64,000 nt of DNA from JACRBR01 sp964371355 (GCA_964371355.1 CAYJMG010000013.1:44241-108240); one strand, 5' to 3'; counted from the first letter of the stretch, positions 16,524 to 25,831 are shown. Numbers and translations are program-made. The notes: generated from the letters alone by a model not told the origin.

Positions 16524-17708
16524 TCATCCGCCGGCCGTGGCCTTCGCGCGCTCTGCGGCGATCAGCACGCGGGCGACCTCGGGTCGCGAGAACTCGTGCG
16601 GGGGCTCGATGCCCTGCGTTAGAAACTCGCGCACCTGCGTCCCGCTCAGCGAGATGCGGTCATCGGCGCCGTGGGGGCAGGTCTTGCTGGAGGCCATGCC
16701 CTCGCACCTCTTGCAGAAGAACGTGTGCTCGAAGAACAGCGGCGTGATGCCCAGTCGCTGCGGGTCGAACTCGTCGAAGATGAGCTGGGCGTCGTATGTG
16801 CCGTAGTAGCTGCCGACGCCGGCGTGGTCGCGGCCGACGATGAAGTGCGAGCAGCCGTAGTTCTTCCGCATGATCGCGTGGAAGATCGCCTCGCGCGGAC
16901 CGGCGTAGCGCATCGCGGCCGGCAGGACCGACAGCAGCACGCGGTCCTTCGGGTAGTACCCGTCGAGCAGCACGCGGTAGCACTCCATCCGCACGTCGGC
17001 TGGAATGTCGTCCGACTTGGTGTCGCCGACGAGGGGGTGCAGCAACAGGCCATCGGTGATCTCGAGCGCCGCCTTCTGGATGTACTCGTGTGCGCGGTGC
17101 ACCGGGTTGCGGGTCTGGAAGCCGACCACGCGCTTCCAGCCTCGCTCGACGAAGGCAGCGCGCGTCTGCGCCGGGTCGAGCCGGTACTCCGGGAACGTGG
17201 GGTTCGCCCGGCGCCGGAACACGTGCACCGGCCCCCCGAGTAGCAGCTCGTCCTGCGCGTACAGCGCGGCGACCCCCGGGTGCTTCTCCTCGATGGTGCG
17301 AAAGACCTTCTCCGCCTCGATGGTCTTGTCGTACCCGAACGTGTCCGTGACCGTCATCAACGCCAGCGGCGTGCCTTCCTCGTCCGTGAGCGCGATCTCT
17401 CCCTGGAAGGCCTTCGCCTGCTCCTTCGAAGCGCTCAGCGTCACCGGGATCGACCACGGCAGGCCGTCGGGCAGGTGCATCGACTCGACGACACTCTCGT
17501 ACTGTGGCGCGGTCATGAAGCCGTCGATGGGTGAGAAGCCGCCGTTGGCGAGCAGCTCCAGGTCCGACAGCTCGCGCGAGTTGAGCTGCCGCTGGGGCAG
17601 CGACTTCGCCTTTTCGGCCAGCGCCTTCGCGGCGTCGCCGGTGACCTCGCGCGGGTTGAGCTTGCCGCCGTGCGGGGCGATGAGTCCTTGTTCGGTTCCG
17701 TCTGGCAT
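16524..17708 (-). CDS. sat: Sulfate adenylyltransferase (ATP sulfurylase)
   Basis: This 394-residue Sat enzyme catalyses ATP plus sulfate to adenosine phosphosulfate (APS) and pyrophosphate. The nucleotide motif QTRNPVHRAHEYIQ and the blocks HPLVGDTKSDDIPADVRM and GRDHAGVGSYYGTYDAQ are all present; the zinc-like cysteines lie in FFCKRCEGMASSKTCPHG. It is the homo-oligomeric type, without a fused APS kinase. The gene is followed by the transporter gene one base away and preceded by cysC and cysH, forming an assimilatory cluster. The upstream gap carries TCAGTT-type repeats. Confidence 0.95.
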   Translation of the reverse strand: MPDGTEQGLIAPHGGKLNPREVTGDAAKALAEKAKSLPQRQLNSRELSDLELLANGGFSPIDGFMTAPQYESVVESMHLPDGLPWSIPVTLSASKEQAKAFQGEIALTDEEGTPLALMTVTDTFGYDKTIEAEKVFRTIEEKHPGVAALYAQDELLLGGPVHVFRRRANPTFPEYRLDPAQTRAAFVERGWKRVVGFQTRNPVHRAHEYIQKAALEITDGLLLHPLVGDTKSDDIPADVRMECYRVLLDGYYPKDRVLLSVLPAAMRYAGPREAIFHAIMRKNYGCSHFIVGRDHAGVGSYYGTYDAQLIFDEFDPQRLGITPLFFEHTFFCKRCEGMASSKTCPHGADDRISLSGTQVREFLTQGIEPPHEFSRPEVARVLIAAERAKATAGG

Positions 17709-17791
17709 GTGTGTCCTCGGTTGTCAGTGTTCAGTTGTCAGTAGTCAGTCGGTCGGCCGCCGTAGGGGCGCGGCCTGCTGCGCCCGCTTGT

Positions 17792-18340
17792 TCACGCCGG
17801 CGTCTTTGCCGGGACGTAGCCCAGCCCCTCGAGCTTGGCCATCACCTTCGCGACACTGTCGGCCAGCTCTTCCTTCTCGGAGTCCACGAAGATCTCCGGG
17901 TTCACCGGCTCCTCGTAGGGGTCGCTGACGCCCGTGAAGTTCTTGATCTCGCCCTTGATCGCCTTCTCGTACAGCCCCTTCACGTCGCGGCGCGTCAGCT
18001 CCTCGATCGAGCAGTGGACGTGGACCTCGACGAAGTTGCCGATGTTCGTCTTTACCTCGTCGCGGATCTCGCGGTAGGGCGAAATGGCGGAGGCGAGGAC
18101 GCAGACGCCGTTGCGCGTCAGCACCTCGGCGACCCAGCCGATGCGGCGAATGTTCGTGTCGCGGTCTTCCTTGCTGAAGCCCAGTCCTTTGCTCAGGTGC
18201 GTGCGCACGACGTCGCCGTCCAGCTTCTCGAGCTTCGTGATGCCGCGCTCGCGCAGCAGCGGCTCGATGGCGTCGGCGATGGTGGTCTTCCCGGCGCCCG
18301 AAAGCCCCGTGAACCAGACCGTGAAGCCTTTCTGTTCCAA
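17792..18340 (-). CDS. cysC: Adenylyl-sulfate kinase
   Basis: This 182-residue APS kinase has the P-loop GLSGAGKT (residues 12-19), LDGDVVRTHLSKGLGFSKEDRDTNIRR and ASAISPYREIRDEV, the standard CysC substrate blocks. It makes PAPS from APS and ATP in the cytosol. As the adjacent CysH is of the APS-reducing [4Fe-4S] type, this PAPS may serve sulfation or a branch of the pathway, rather than being an obligate step. The gene stands between sat and cysH; the gaps of 83 and 197 bases hold no other gene. Confidence 0.93.
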   Translation of the reverse strand: MEQKGFTVWFTGLSGAGKTTIADAIEPLLRERGITKLEKLDGDVVRTHLSKGLGFSKEDRDTNIRRIGWVAEVLTRNGVCVLASAISPYREIRDEVKTNIGNFVEVHVHCSIEELTRRDVKGLYEKAIKGEIKNFTGVSDPYEEPVNPEIFVDSEKEELADSVAKVMAKLEGLGYVPAKTPA

Positions 18341-18537
18341 CCTGTGTTCCTCCCTTTTCCTACTGATTCAGTGGGCATTCATTCGCCCATAAATGTGGGG
18401 CACGGCACGCTCCATGCCCCTGTCTATCGCCGCCATTATGTGCGGTGCGCTCGCTTCACGCACCCTGCCCCGATACAAACGCCGGGGCCGGCGATCTCCG
18501 CAACCGCCGATCGCCGGCTAGCCTCCGCGAGCGGCCC

Positions 18538-19314
18538 TCAAGCCCCTTCCCCGTCCTCGTGCAGACGGTCGTAGCCGGTCTGGCCCTCGGGGACGTGCAG
18601 ACCGCACTCCACCTTGTCGAACCCCTGCCAGCGACCGCTGCGCGCGTCGTCGCCCGGGTTCACAGGCTTCGTGCAGTGCGTGCAGCCGATGCTGGGGTAG
18701 TTGCGGTCGTGCAGGTCGTTGTACGGCACACCGTTCTCGAGCACGTACGTCCACACCTGCGACTCGGTCCACGCCGCCAGCGGGTTCACCTTAATCAGGT
18801 CGAACTTCGCGTCCCACTCGACGATCTGGATGTCCGCGCGCGACGCGCTCTGGTCGCGCCGCAGCCCGCTGATCCACGCGCGCTTCCCCGCGAGGGCGCG
18901 GCGGTTCGGCTCGACCTTCCGGATCTGGCAGCAGAGGTCCGGGTCGCGCGCCCACAGCTCGTCGCCATACTTCGCGGCCTGTTCCTGGGGCGTAACGAGC
19001 GACATGTAGCCGGCAGGCTCGAAGTCGTACTTCTCCGCGCAGAGGTCGCGCAGCCGGTAGGTCTCGGGGAAGAGGAAGTCAGTATCGAGGTAGAACACCT
19101 CGACGGACCTGTCGATGCCGTCGTCTCGACGCAGCATCATGTCGAGCAAGACCATGCCCGAGGGCCCGCCGAACGAACACGCCAACGCCAGCCCCGGCCG
19201 GTACTCCCCGGCGGCCCAGCGCAGGATCTCCTGCGGCGTCTTGCCCTCCAGCGCGGCCGAAAGCTCGCCCAGTTCCTCTGGCGTCGGTCGCGTCGCGATC
19301 GTCTCTTGCGTCAC
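18538..19314 (-). CDS. cysH: Phosphoadenylyl/adenylyl-sulfate reductase, APS-type
   Basis: This 258-residue CysH-family reductase has the PP-loop SFGGPSG (48-54). It carries the cysteine set of the iron-sulfur APS reductases: CC at 128-129 (DLCCQIRKVEP), C211 and C214 (GCTHCTKPVNPG), and the catalytic cysteine C237 in ECGLH. E. coli-type PAPS reductases lack the first three cysteine positions. It should reduce APS to sulfite using thioredoxin or glutaredoxin-like donors. Its position in the operon, next to sir, fits assimilation, not respiration. Confidence 0.93.
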   Translation of the reverse strand: MTQETIATRPTPEELGELSAALEGKTPQEILRWAAGEYRPGLALACSFGGPSGMVLLDMMLRRDDGIDRSVEVFYLDTDFLFPETYRLRDLCAEKYDFEPAGYMSLVTPQEQAAKYGDELWARDPDLCCQIRKVEPNRRALAGKRAWISGLRRDQSASRADIQIVEWDAKFDLIKVNPLAAWTESQVWTYVLENGVPYNDLHDRNYPSIGCTHCTKPVNPGDDARSGRWQGFDKVECGLHVPEGQTGYDRLHEDGEGA

Positions 19315-19350
19315 GCTACTCGCTGCTCCCCTGTCGCTTGTACCTGACAG

Positions 19351-21129
19351 CTAGACTGCGCATTCGCCCTCGCCCATGTCGTCGAGCGTGAAGAACTTGG
19401 TCTGGCCCCAGTCGATGTACGCCATTGGATTCTGGTTGAACTCCGGCACGATCTTGTACTCCGACAGCAGCTCCTGCACGTAACCAGTACCGGAGCGCTC
19501 CGCCCACGACGCGAACTTCTCCCCCTCGTTCCGCTCGCCCACGTACGTGGCGACAAGCTGCTCGACCGCGTCCGGGATGTACCGCGCGGGTATCTTCATC
19601 GTCAGCTTCGCCAGCTTGCCCGTGCCGCGGGCATTGCCGCCCAGCATGAGCTGGAACGCCGGAACCTGCCGCTCCCCCATGCGGATGGCCATGCCGTAGA
19701 AGCCGATATCGGCGATGTGGTGCTGGCCGCACGAGTTCGGGCAGCCGCTGATGTTGATCCGGATGTCGTTCACCAGCGGGTCGTCGTGGTACTGGCCGTT
19801 ACCCGCCAGCAGCCGGTTACGGATCTCGGTGCCCAGCCCCTTCGACGAGGTCACGCCGATCGCGCACGTGTCGGCGCCCGGGCACGTGATGACATCGGAG
19901 ATCGTCATCGCGTGGTCCTCGGCCAGCCCGATGTCGACCAGCTCGCCGTGGACGGCCGCCAGGTCGTCCTCGTGTACCCAGCGCAGGACGAAGTTCTGCG
20001 ATGCGGCCGTGCGGATGTGGCCGCCCGCGTACTTGCGCGCCATCTCGGCGAGCGCGTGCATCTGCTCGACGGTCGCATCGCCGATGGGCAGGAGAACGTA
20101 CACGGTGTAGTAGCCGGGGGTCTTCTGCTTCAGCGCGTTGGTACGCCGCCAGACGTCGAAGCCCTCGCGCTTCGCCTTCACGCCGCCGTTGCGCGACGCC
20201 CACGAGCCGTAGCCCGGCGCCTCCTCGAGCAGCGTGAAGTCGGGCTCGCGGTAGCGTGGGTCGGAAGCCGGAGGTAGCGTTGCGAGTTCCAGCTTCCACA
20301 GCCGGCGGAACTCCTCGATGCCGATCTTGCCGACGAGGAACTTGATGCGGGCCTTGTTCTTGTTGCGGCGCTCACCGAGGCGGTCCCAGACCTTGATGGC
20401 CGCCTCGATGCTGCGAAGCTGCTCGCTGACCGGCAAGAAGTCGGCCAGCACGTCGGCCATCCTCGGCGCCGCGCCCAGCCCGCCGCCAACGCTCATGCGG
20501 AAGCCCTTTTCGCCGTTGCGCTCGACGGCCATGAGGCCGAAGTCGTGCATTGGGATGAGGCCGCGGTCTGCCTCGCTGGCCGAGTAGGTGATCTTGAACT
20601 TGCGGGGGAGTTTCTGGTTCGTGGCGTTGCGCAGGAAGTAGCGCATCGCCGCCTCAGCGTACGGCGTCACGTCGAAGACCGTGTCCTCGGCGATGCCGCT
20701 GAGCGGGTCGGCCGTCACGTTGCGTACGGTGTGGCCGCAGGCCTCGCGTGTGGTGAGGCCGACCTCGGCCAGCCGGCGCATCACCTTTGGTGAGTCCTCG
20801 AGCATGACGAAGTGGAGCTGGATCGCCTGCCGCGTCGTCACGTGGCCCAGGCGGCGGGGCGCGTACCAGTCGGCGCAGTCGGCGACGGCGTGGAGCTGCT
20901 CGGGCGTCATCGTGCCGTGGGGCACCTTGATCCGCATCATCTGGCGGTTGAACTGCCGCTGGCCGTAGGTGCCGTGCTGGAGGCGGAAGGGCCGGAAGTC
21001 GTCGCCCATCCCCTCGCCGGCCCGCCAGGTGAGGACCTGGCGTTCAAAGTTGTCGATCTCGGCCGAGACGATGGGGTCGTTGGTCTTGTCCTGGGCGAAT
21101 TCTGAAGCTGGACGGGTTTCCGTAACCAT
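19351..21129 (-). CDS. sir: Ferredoxin-dependent sulfite reductase
   Basis: This 592-residue siroheme/[4Fe-4S] enzyme has CPGADTC (C416, C422) and GCPNSCG (C463, C467), which bind the coupled cluster and siroheme. The two-fold halves of nitrite/sulfite reductases are visible (RIKVPHGTMTPEQL and LLPIGDATVEQMHAL). It reduces sulfite to sulfide using ferredoxin; nitrite reductase would look much the same, but cysH, cysC and sat follow it. The ATG at 21129 has a GGGAGG ribosome site and a palindromic element 30 bases upstream that is shared with the Rrf2 promoter. Confidence 0.9.
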   Translation of the reverse strand: MVTETRPASEFAQDKTNDPIVSAEIDNFERQVLTWRAGEGMGDDFRPFRLQHGTYGQRQFNRQMMRIKVPHGTMTPEQLHAVADCADWYAPRRLGHVTTRQAIQLHFVMLEDSPKVMRRLAEVGLTTREACGHTVRNVTADPLSGIAEDTVFDVTPYAEAAMRYFLRNATNQKLPRKFKITYSASEADRGLIPMHDFGLMAVERNGEKGFRMSVGGGLGAAPRMADVLADFLPVSEQLRSIEAAIKVWDRLGERRNKNKARIKFLVGKIGIEEFRRLWKLELATLPPASDPRYREPDFTLLEEAPGYGSWASRNGGVKAKREGFDVWRRTNALKQKTPGYYTVYVLLPIGDATVEQMHALAEMARKYAGGHIRTAASQNFVLRWVHEDDLAAVHGELVDIGLAEDHAMTISDVITCPGADTCAIGVTSSKGLGTEIRNRLLAGNGQYHDDPLVNDIRINISGCPNSCGQHHIADIGFYGMAIRMGERQVPAFQLMLGGNARGTGKLAKLTMKIPARYIPDAVEQLVATYVGERNEGEKFASWAERSGTGYVQELLSEYKIVPEFNQNPMAYIDWGQTKFFTLDDMGEGECAV

Positions 21130-21159
21130 GGGACACCTCCCCGCCGAAGCGGGCGATTC

Positions 21160-21186
21160 TAAAGTGAATCGATTTACTCAACATTA
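21160..21186 (-). promoter_or_regulatory. 27-nt element shared with the Rrf2 promoter (copy 2)
   Basis: On the minus strand this reads TAATGTTGAGTAAATCGATT then CACTTTA. The core at 21163-21178 is palindromic around AATCGATT except for one mismatched pair. It starts 30 bases before the sulfite reductase start codon and matches the element at 12655-12681 at 20 of 27 positions. It is probably the operator and promoter of the sulfate operon. Confidence 0.55.
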
Positions 21187-21352
21187 TCGATCAGCCGGTA
21201 CGGACGGGTCAAGTCCAGCGTATCTGGATCGGCCGCGGGGCGACAATCCGCAGTGGGGAGGTAGGAGTTGGGCGAGTCGAGGAAGCGGGCCTGGAGTTCG
21301 GAACGTGGAATCGCCAGGGGCATCGGTGGTAGGCTCGCACGCGGAGGCTGTT

Positions 21353-21952
21353 ATGAGTTCGGCCCTCGATCCGATCCAGCTTGTTCGCGGCCCGACGGAG
21401 CCGCAGTGCCACCTGCGTTGCGGGTCCTGCTCGACGATACACGCCCTCGACGGTCGCGTCCGGACCGGCGGGATTCCATGTCCATCCTGCGGCGAACAAC
21501 TGCGCACATCTGACACCGTGGAGTACGCGACACCGCGCGAACGGCTCGCCGCGGCCATACTCGACGGCGTACTGTGGGTCGCGCCTTATGCGGCCGTGAC
21601 GGCACCCCTGTTCTACGTTGTCGCCATAGGCGAGTTCCTACCTGAGGATGAGGACGGCGACCTCACCAGCAACGCCGTGCTCGCAATGAGGTCGCTGGGC
21701 GTAATCCTGGCGATCGCCTACTTCTGGCTCCTCGAGGCCATCGGCAAGACCCCGGGGAAGCTGATCATCGGGCTCTACGTCGTGCGATCACCGTCCTGGA
21801 CGTCGCCCGGCCTCGGCAGGGGTTTGGTGCGCCTTTTGGGCAAGGCGCTTGTCCTCGCGTCCCTCGGGTCGATCCTGCTGCTCACCCGGCGCGATCCACA
21901 CCGGCGCGCGGTGCACGACTTCGTCAGCGGCACCTACGTCCTACGGCGCTGA
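21353..21952 (+). CDS. RDD-family membrane protein with N-terminal zinc ribbon
   Basis: This 199-residue protein begins with a cytoplasmic zinc ribbon (CGSC about residues 24-27, CPSC about residues 45-48) and continues with the RDD domain: RERLAAAILDGVLWVAPYAA, several hydrophobic helices, IGKTPGKLIIGLYVVR and RRAVHDFVSGTYVL. RDD proteins are membrane proteins, some linked with Na+/H+ exchange or transport; most are uncharacterised. The ATG at 21353 has a GGAGG ribosome site with a seven-base gap. It lies alone, divergent from the sulfate operon. Confidence 0.85.
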   Translation: MSSALDPIQLVRGPTEPQCHLRCGSCSTIHALDGRVRTGGIPCPSCGEQLRTSDTVEYATPRERLAAAILDGVLWVAPYAAVTAPLFYVVAIGEFLPEDEDGDLTSNAVLAMRSLGVILAIAYFWLLEAIGKTPGKLIIGLYVVRSPSWTSPGLGRGLVRLLGKALVLASLGSILLLTRRDPHRRAVHDFVSGTYVLRR

Positions 21953-22062
21953 TCCAGCTACTTCGCAGGCATCAGAGTGAACCCCTCATACCCCCGCGCG
22001 GCATCGGGCCATCGTCCCGTCCAGACTCCTCGACGGGACGATGGCGGCTCGGGCCAACAAGG

Positions 22063-24003
22063 TCACTCAAGGCGATCCGGCGTCCCCACGATGTCCCTCC
22101 TGCAAATGGTCACACGCTCCACGGATCCAGCAAGGTCCAAGCCGGCGTCAAGTTCTGAGAACACCACCCAGACGCGGCCATCGGCCGTGGTGAGCTTCGG
22201 GAGATTGAGACCAGCGTTCACACTGAACTCTGTCCTCCAGCTCTGCCCACCATCGAGTGTCGAGACAACCTGAAGAATGCGCGGTAGGCCAGGATCATAT
22301 GTGACTGCGAATGCCGTCTTGATGTCGATGAAGGTTGGGCCGGCGAGAAACGTCAGGGCGGTTTCCTGCGCCTGCCACGTCACGCCCCCGTCGTGGGTGT
22401 AAGTGAAGCGCGAGGTGCCGCCCTCGGCGATGCGGCCCCACCCATCCAGCGACGTGACGAAACCTCCTACCGAGACACCATCGGGCAGCGCACGGGTCTC
22501 CCACGTGTCGCCGCCATCGGCCGTCATCCGGAAGGACTGCTCGCACGGCCAGGGGCCGCACTGCGCCGTCCAGCCGTGGTCGCGGTCGATGAACGCGTAT
22601 TCCGGCCGAGGTGCGACATCGATACCAGCCCAGGACGCGCCGAGGTTGTCGGACCGCCACAGCCAGACGTCCGACGCCAGCCAGATTCGATCGCCGGCAG
22701 ACGCGATGATCCTGAGCCCCTTACTGAGATCGGCATTTGGCGGAGGCAGCACTTCCTGCCACGAAGTACCACCGTCGGTGCTGCGGTACAGCGGCCTGTC
22801 GCCTGACGCCCACACCGCATCAGAGGTGACCGCAATCACCTTCAGGTGATTGGGGGTCACCCATGGATCCCACGTCTCGCCACCGTCGAACGTTGTCCAG
22901 GGTTCCCGATCCGCTCCCCCGTCCCCACGAACCGCCACCGCGAAGCCACGCGACGCCGAAGCGAACACGATGGTCTCTAACGGCGGTCGCACGTCCGTCG
23001 CGGCTTTTTGCCACGATCCCTTCGCCAACTCATACAGCGCGATGCCACTGGAACTTGCCATCACGACATGAGTTGAGGTCACGTCGAAGTCACCGCCGGT
23101 CCCCGGTGGGAGTTCGATGAACGTCCATGTGGTACCGCCGTCGCGGGTGCGGGCGAGCCTACCCACGAACTCGGGCGCTGATGGGGGGTTCGTAGGCGGA
23201 GCAAGCCGGGTGCCGGTGAGCCAGCCCTCGAGCTGACTCGTGAATCGGACGTGGTGAATGCTGCCGCTGGATCCAGAATCCAGAACTTCGACCCACGTTT
23301 GTCCGCCATCCGAGGTCTTGTAGAGCTGCCCGCCCCGACAGCGGGCTGCGCAACCACCAACGCGATACGCCGTTAGCGTGTCCACCCGCTCGACCTGATC
23401 GCCCATCGTGAACCCGGGCTCCGGTAGGGGAGCCCATGATTCTCCGTTGTCGGCGCTGTGAAGCAGCGTCTCGCGGTCAATGCAGGGCGGCGGATCGGTG
23501 GATTGCGGGTCTGTCGGGTCGCCGGGGTAGCACTGCGTTGCAAGTACCCAGCCATCCGCGCCGACGAACCAGGCGCCCAGGAAGATGCCATACCCGGGAA
23601 CGTCGACCCGCTGCCACGTCAGGCCGCCATCAGTCGTATGCTCGAGCGCGCTGTCGCCGTGCGGTGGATAGCCCTGCACCGCAGCGTCGTAATACGTTCG
23701 CCAGCCCTCGTTCCCATCAAGTTCCGGTCCGAGGCTTGTCTCGCCTGTAGCGGCCCACGTCAGGCCGCCGTCTGCTGTTTCTTCGACCACGCCACCCATC
23801 TGCGCGAGCCCCCGCGCGTCATCGAGCATTCTGATCGTACTCGCACGACCGGCCGGGTGATCGTAGATCCGTGCCCACGCAGATGAGCGTTCGATGACCT
23901 CCCCGGAACTCCCGGACGGAACCGTCGGGGCGCGTTCAGTCGCCTGACAGCCGAAGCAACCGACCGCAACGACACCGAGAACCAGCCGCGGAAACAACCC
24001 CAT
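22063..24003 (-). CDS. Secreted lipoprotein with BNR/YCF48-like beta-propeller repeats
   Basis: This 646-residue protein starts with a signal peptide and lipobox-like VAVGC-F-GC, so it is probably lipid-anchored outside the membrane. The rest is a run of Asp-box units (TADGGLTWAAT, TTDGGLTWQRV, TRDGGTTWTF, STDGGTSWQEV, THDGGVTWQAQ), each S/T-x-D-G-G-x-T-W, which build six- or seven-bladed propellers as in YCF48 and sialidase-like proteins. The binding partner is unknown. A promoter-like GGTTAAC-N16-GCGTT lies directly before the ATG, which would give a leaderless mRNA. Confidence 0.85.
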   Translation of the reverse strand: MGLFPRLVLGVVAVGCFGCQATERAPTVPSGSSGEVIERSSAWARIYDHPAGRASTIRMLDDARGLAQMGGVVEETADGGLTWAATGETSLGPELDGNEGWRTYYDAAVQGYPPHGDSALEHTTDGGLTWQRVDVPGYGIFLGAWFVGADGWVLATQCYPGDPTDPQSTDPPPCIDRETLLHSADNGESWAPLPEPGFTMGDQVERVDTLTAYRVGGCAARCRGGQLYKTSDGGQTWVEVLDSGSSGSIHHVRFTSQLEGWLTGTRLAPPTNPPSAPEFVGRLARTRDGGTTWTFIELPPGTGGDFDVTSTHVVMASSSGIALYELAKGSWQKAATDVRPPLETIVFASASRGFAVAVRGDGGADREPWTTFDGGETWDPWVTPNHLKVIAVTSDAVWASGDRPLYRSTDGGTSWQEVLPPPNADLSKGLRIIASAGDRIWLASDVWLWRSDNLGASWAGIDVAPRPEYAFIDRDHGWTAQCGPWPCEQSFRMTADGGDTWETRALPDGVSVGGFVTSLDGWGRIAEGGTSRFTYTHDGGVTWQAQETALTFLAGPTFIDIKTAFAVTYDPGLPRILQVVSTLDGGQSWRTEFSVNAGLNLPKLTTADGRVWVVFSELDAGLDLAGSVERVTICRRDIVGTPDRLE

Positions 24004-24011
24004 GATCCAAC

Positions 24012-24039
24012 AACGCCTGGAGGGAGGATGGGGTTAACC
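24012..24039 (-). promoter_or_regulatory. GGTTAAC-N16-GCGTT promoter-like element (copy 1)
   Basis: On the minus strand GGTTAAC (24033-24039) is followed by 16 bases and GCGTT (24012-24016), eight bases before the ATG of the BNR lipoprotein at 24003. The same pattern with the same spacing is found at 59783-59810 and 62943-62970. It resembles an ECF-type promoter, with transcription likely starting at or very near the ATG. Confidence 0.55.
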
Positions 24040-24112
24040 GGCGGCCGATGCCATGCTTCGTATGACCCCCTTCGCGGAGGCACCGCCGCGGCCGTCCTGT
24101 CGGCACGATCCG

Positions 24113-25762
24113 CTACCCCAGCAAGAAGCCTTCGTAGCCGTTGGCGGCCACGTCGTCGCACTTCTGCACGTACGTCCCCAGCCCGCCGATGTACGGCATG
24201 AACACGCGCGGCTTCCCCGGGATGTTCGCCCCCATGTACCAGGAGTTCGCCCGCGGGAACAGCGTCAGGTCCGCCACCTGATTCACGTGCTCCACCCACG
24301 CCTCCTGCGACTCGGCCGCCGGCTCGATGGTCGCGACCCCGTGCTCGAGCAGGTACTCGACGCACCCTGTGATCCAGTCGACGTGCTGCTCGATGGACAC
24401 GATCATGTTCGTGAGCACGGAGGGGCTGCCGGGGCCGGTGATGGTGAACAGGTTCGGAAAGCCCGCCACCTGAAGCCCCAGGTACGTCCGCGGCCCCGCC
24501 GCCCACGCCTCTCGTAGCTCCAGCCCCCCACGCCCACGGACATCGATGCTCAGCAGCGCGCCCGTCATCGCGTCGAACCCCGTCGCGAACACCAGCGCGT
24601 CCAGCTCGTACTCGCGCTCGGCTGTGCGCACGCCCTTCGGCGTGATCGCTTCGATTGGCGCCGACCGCACGTCGACCAGCGTCACGTTGTCGCGGTTGAA
24701 CGTCTCGAAGTAGTCCGTATCTACGCACAGCCGCTTCGTCGCGAACGGGTAGTCCTTCGGGCACAGCAGCTCGGCCGTCGCCGGATCCGTCACGATGCCG
24801 CGGATCTTCTGGCGGACGAAGTCGGCGGCGGTCTGGTTCGCCTCGGGCGAGATCACCAGGTCGATGAACGCGCCTCCCATCCCCAGCCCGCCATACTGCC
24901 ACCGCGCCTCGTACTCGGCGTCCCGCTCCTCCGGCGTGACCTGCATCGCCGACCGCTCGCTGGGGGCGCGCGAGACGACGCCCGCCGCCGATGCGCGCGC
25001 CCGCTGCCGCACCTCGGAGTAGCGCTCCGTCATCCGCCGCTCGGCCTCGGCGTCGATGGGCCCGTTGTGCGCGGGGATGCTGAAGTTCGGCGTGCGCTGG
25101 AACACGGTCAGGTGCGCCGCCTGCCGCGCGATATGCGGGATCGACTGGATCGCCGACGACCCGGTGCCGATGACGCCAACGCGCTTCGCCGTGAAGTCGA
25201 CCCCCTCGTGCGGCCAGTAGCCCGTGTGGTACCACTGGCCCTCGAACGACTCGAGCCCCTCGAAGCCCGGGTGCCGCGCCGCCGACAGGCACCCCGTGGC
25301 CATGATGCAGTAGCGCGCCGAGAACCGGTCGCCCCGGTCCGTCTCGATCAGCCAGCGCCCCACACCATCGTCGAACCGCGCCTTCGTCACGCGCGTCTCG
25401 AACTGGATGTCGCGCCGCAGGTCCAGCCGGTCGGCCACGTGTTCGATGTACGACAGGATCTCCGGCTGCGACGCGTAGCGCTCGGACCACTTCCACTCGC
25501 GCGGAATGTCGTCGTCGAAGCCGTACTGGTACTCCAGGCTCTCGATGTCGCAGCGCGCGCCGGGATACCGGTTCCAGTACCACGTCCCGCCCACGCCGTC
25601 CGCCGCCTCCAGGACGCGCGCCGAGAGCCCCAGCCCTCGCAGCCGGTGCAGCATGTACAGCCCGGCAAACCCCGCCCCCACGACAATGACGTCGCAGGCG
25701 ACGGCACCCTGCACCGGACCGGACGCCGAATGCGGTTGAGCGATCGCCGTCATGCGGATCAT
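24113..25762 (-). CDS. Baeyer-Villiger-type flavin monooxygenase
   Basis: This flavoprotein has an N-terminal FAD motif VIVVGAGFAGLYMLHRL, the NADPH motif VGVIGTGSSAIQSIPHIA and the Baeyer-Villiger fingerprint FEGQWYHTGYWP. Other family blocks are GGTWYWNRYPGARCDIES and LVFATGFDAMTG. Such enzymes insert oxygen beside a ketone using NADPH, in the cytosol. Its C-terminus ends GYEGFLLG. The start is unclear: a GTG at 25795 and ATGs at 25762 and 25753 are in frame, with none having a clear ribosome site. A 5' fragment was duplicated at 26702-26906. The ketone is unknown. Confidence 0.9.
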   Translation of the reverse strand: MIRMTAIAQPHSASGPVQGAVACDVIVVGAGFAGLYMLHRLRGLGLSARVLEAADGVGGTWYWNRYPGARCDIESLEYQYGFDDDIPREWKWSERYASQPEILSYIEHVADRLDLRRDIQFETRVTKARFDDGVGRWLIETDRGDRFSARYCIMATGCLSAARHPGFEGLESFEGQWYHTGYWPHEGVDFTAKRVGVIGTGSSAIQSIPHIARQAAHLTVFQRTPNFSIPAHNGPIDAEAERRMTERYSEVRQRARASAAGVVSRAPSERSAMQVTPEERDAEYEARWQYGGLGMGGAFIDLVISPEANQTAADFVRQKIRGIVTDPATAELLCPKDYPFATKRLCVDTDYFETFNRDNVTLVDVRSAPIEAITPKGVRTAEREYELDALVFATGFDAMTGALLSIDVRGRGGLELREAWAAGPRTYLGLQVAGFPNLFTITGPGSPSVLTNMIVSIEQHVDWITGCVEYLLEHGVATIEPAAESQEAWVEHVNQVADLTLFPRANSWYMGANIPGKPRVFMPYIGGLGTYVQKCDDVAANGYEGFLLG

Positions 25763-25779
25763 CTTAGCAGCAGCTAAGA
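25762..25779. promoter_or_regulatory. Inverted repeat TCTTAGC-AGCA-GCTAAGA, candidate operator
   Basis: A perfect 7-4-7 inverted repeat lies between the divergent monooxygenase and lipoprotein genes. A TGATAC-like -10 lies 18-20 bases downstream toward the lipoprotein. The same repeat is kept without change in the duplicated copy at 26873-26890. It may regulate one or both genes. Confidence 0.45.
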
Positions 25780-25831
25780 CACGATATTGATACACTCCGC
25801 CTCAACCATTCGGCTCCGAATCGAGGTTTGA

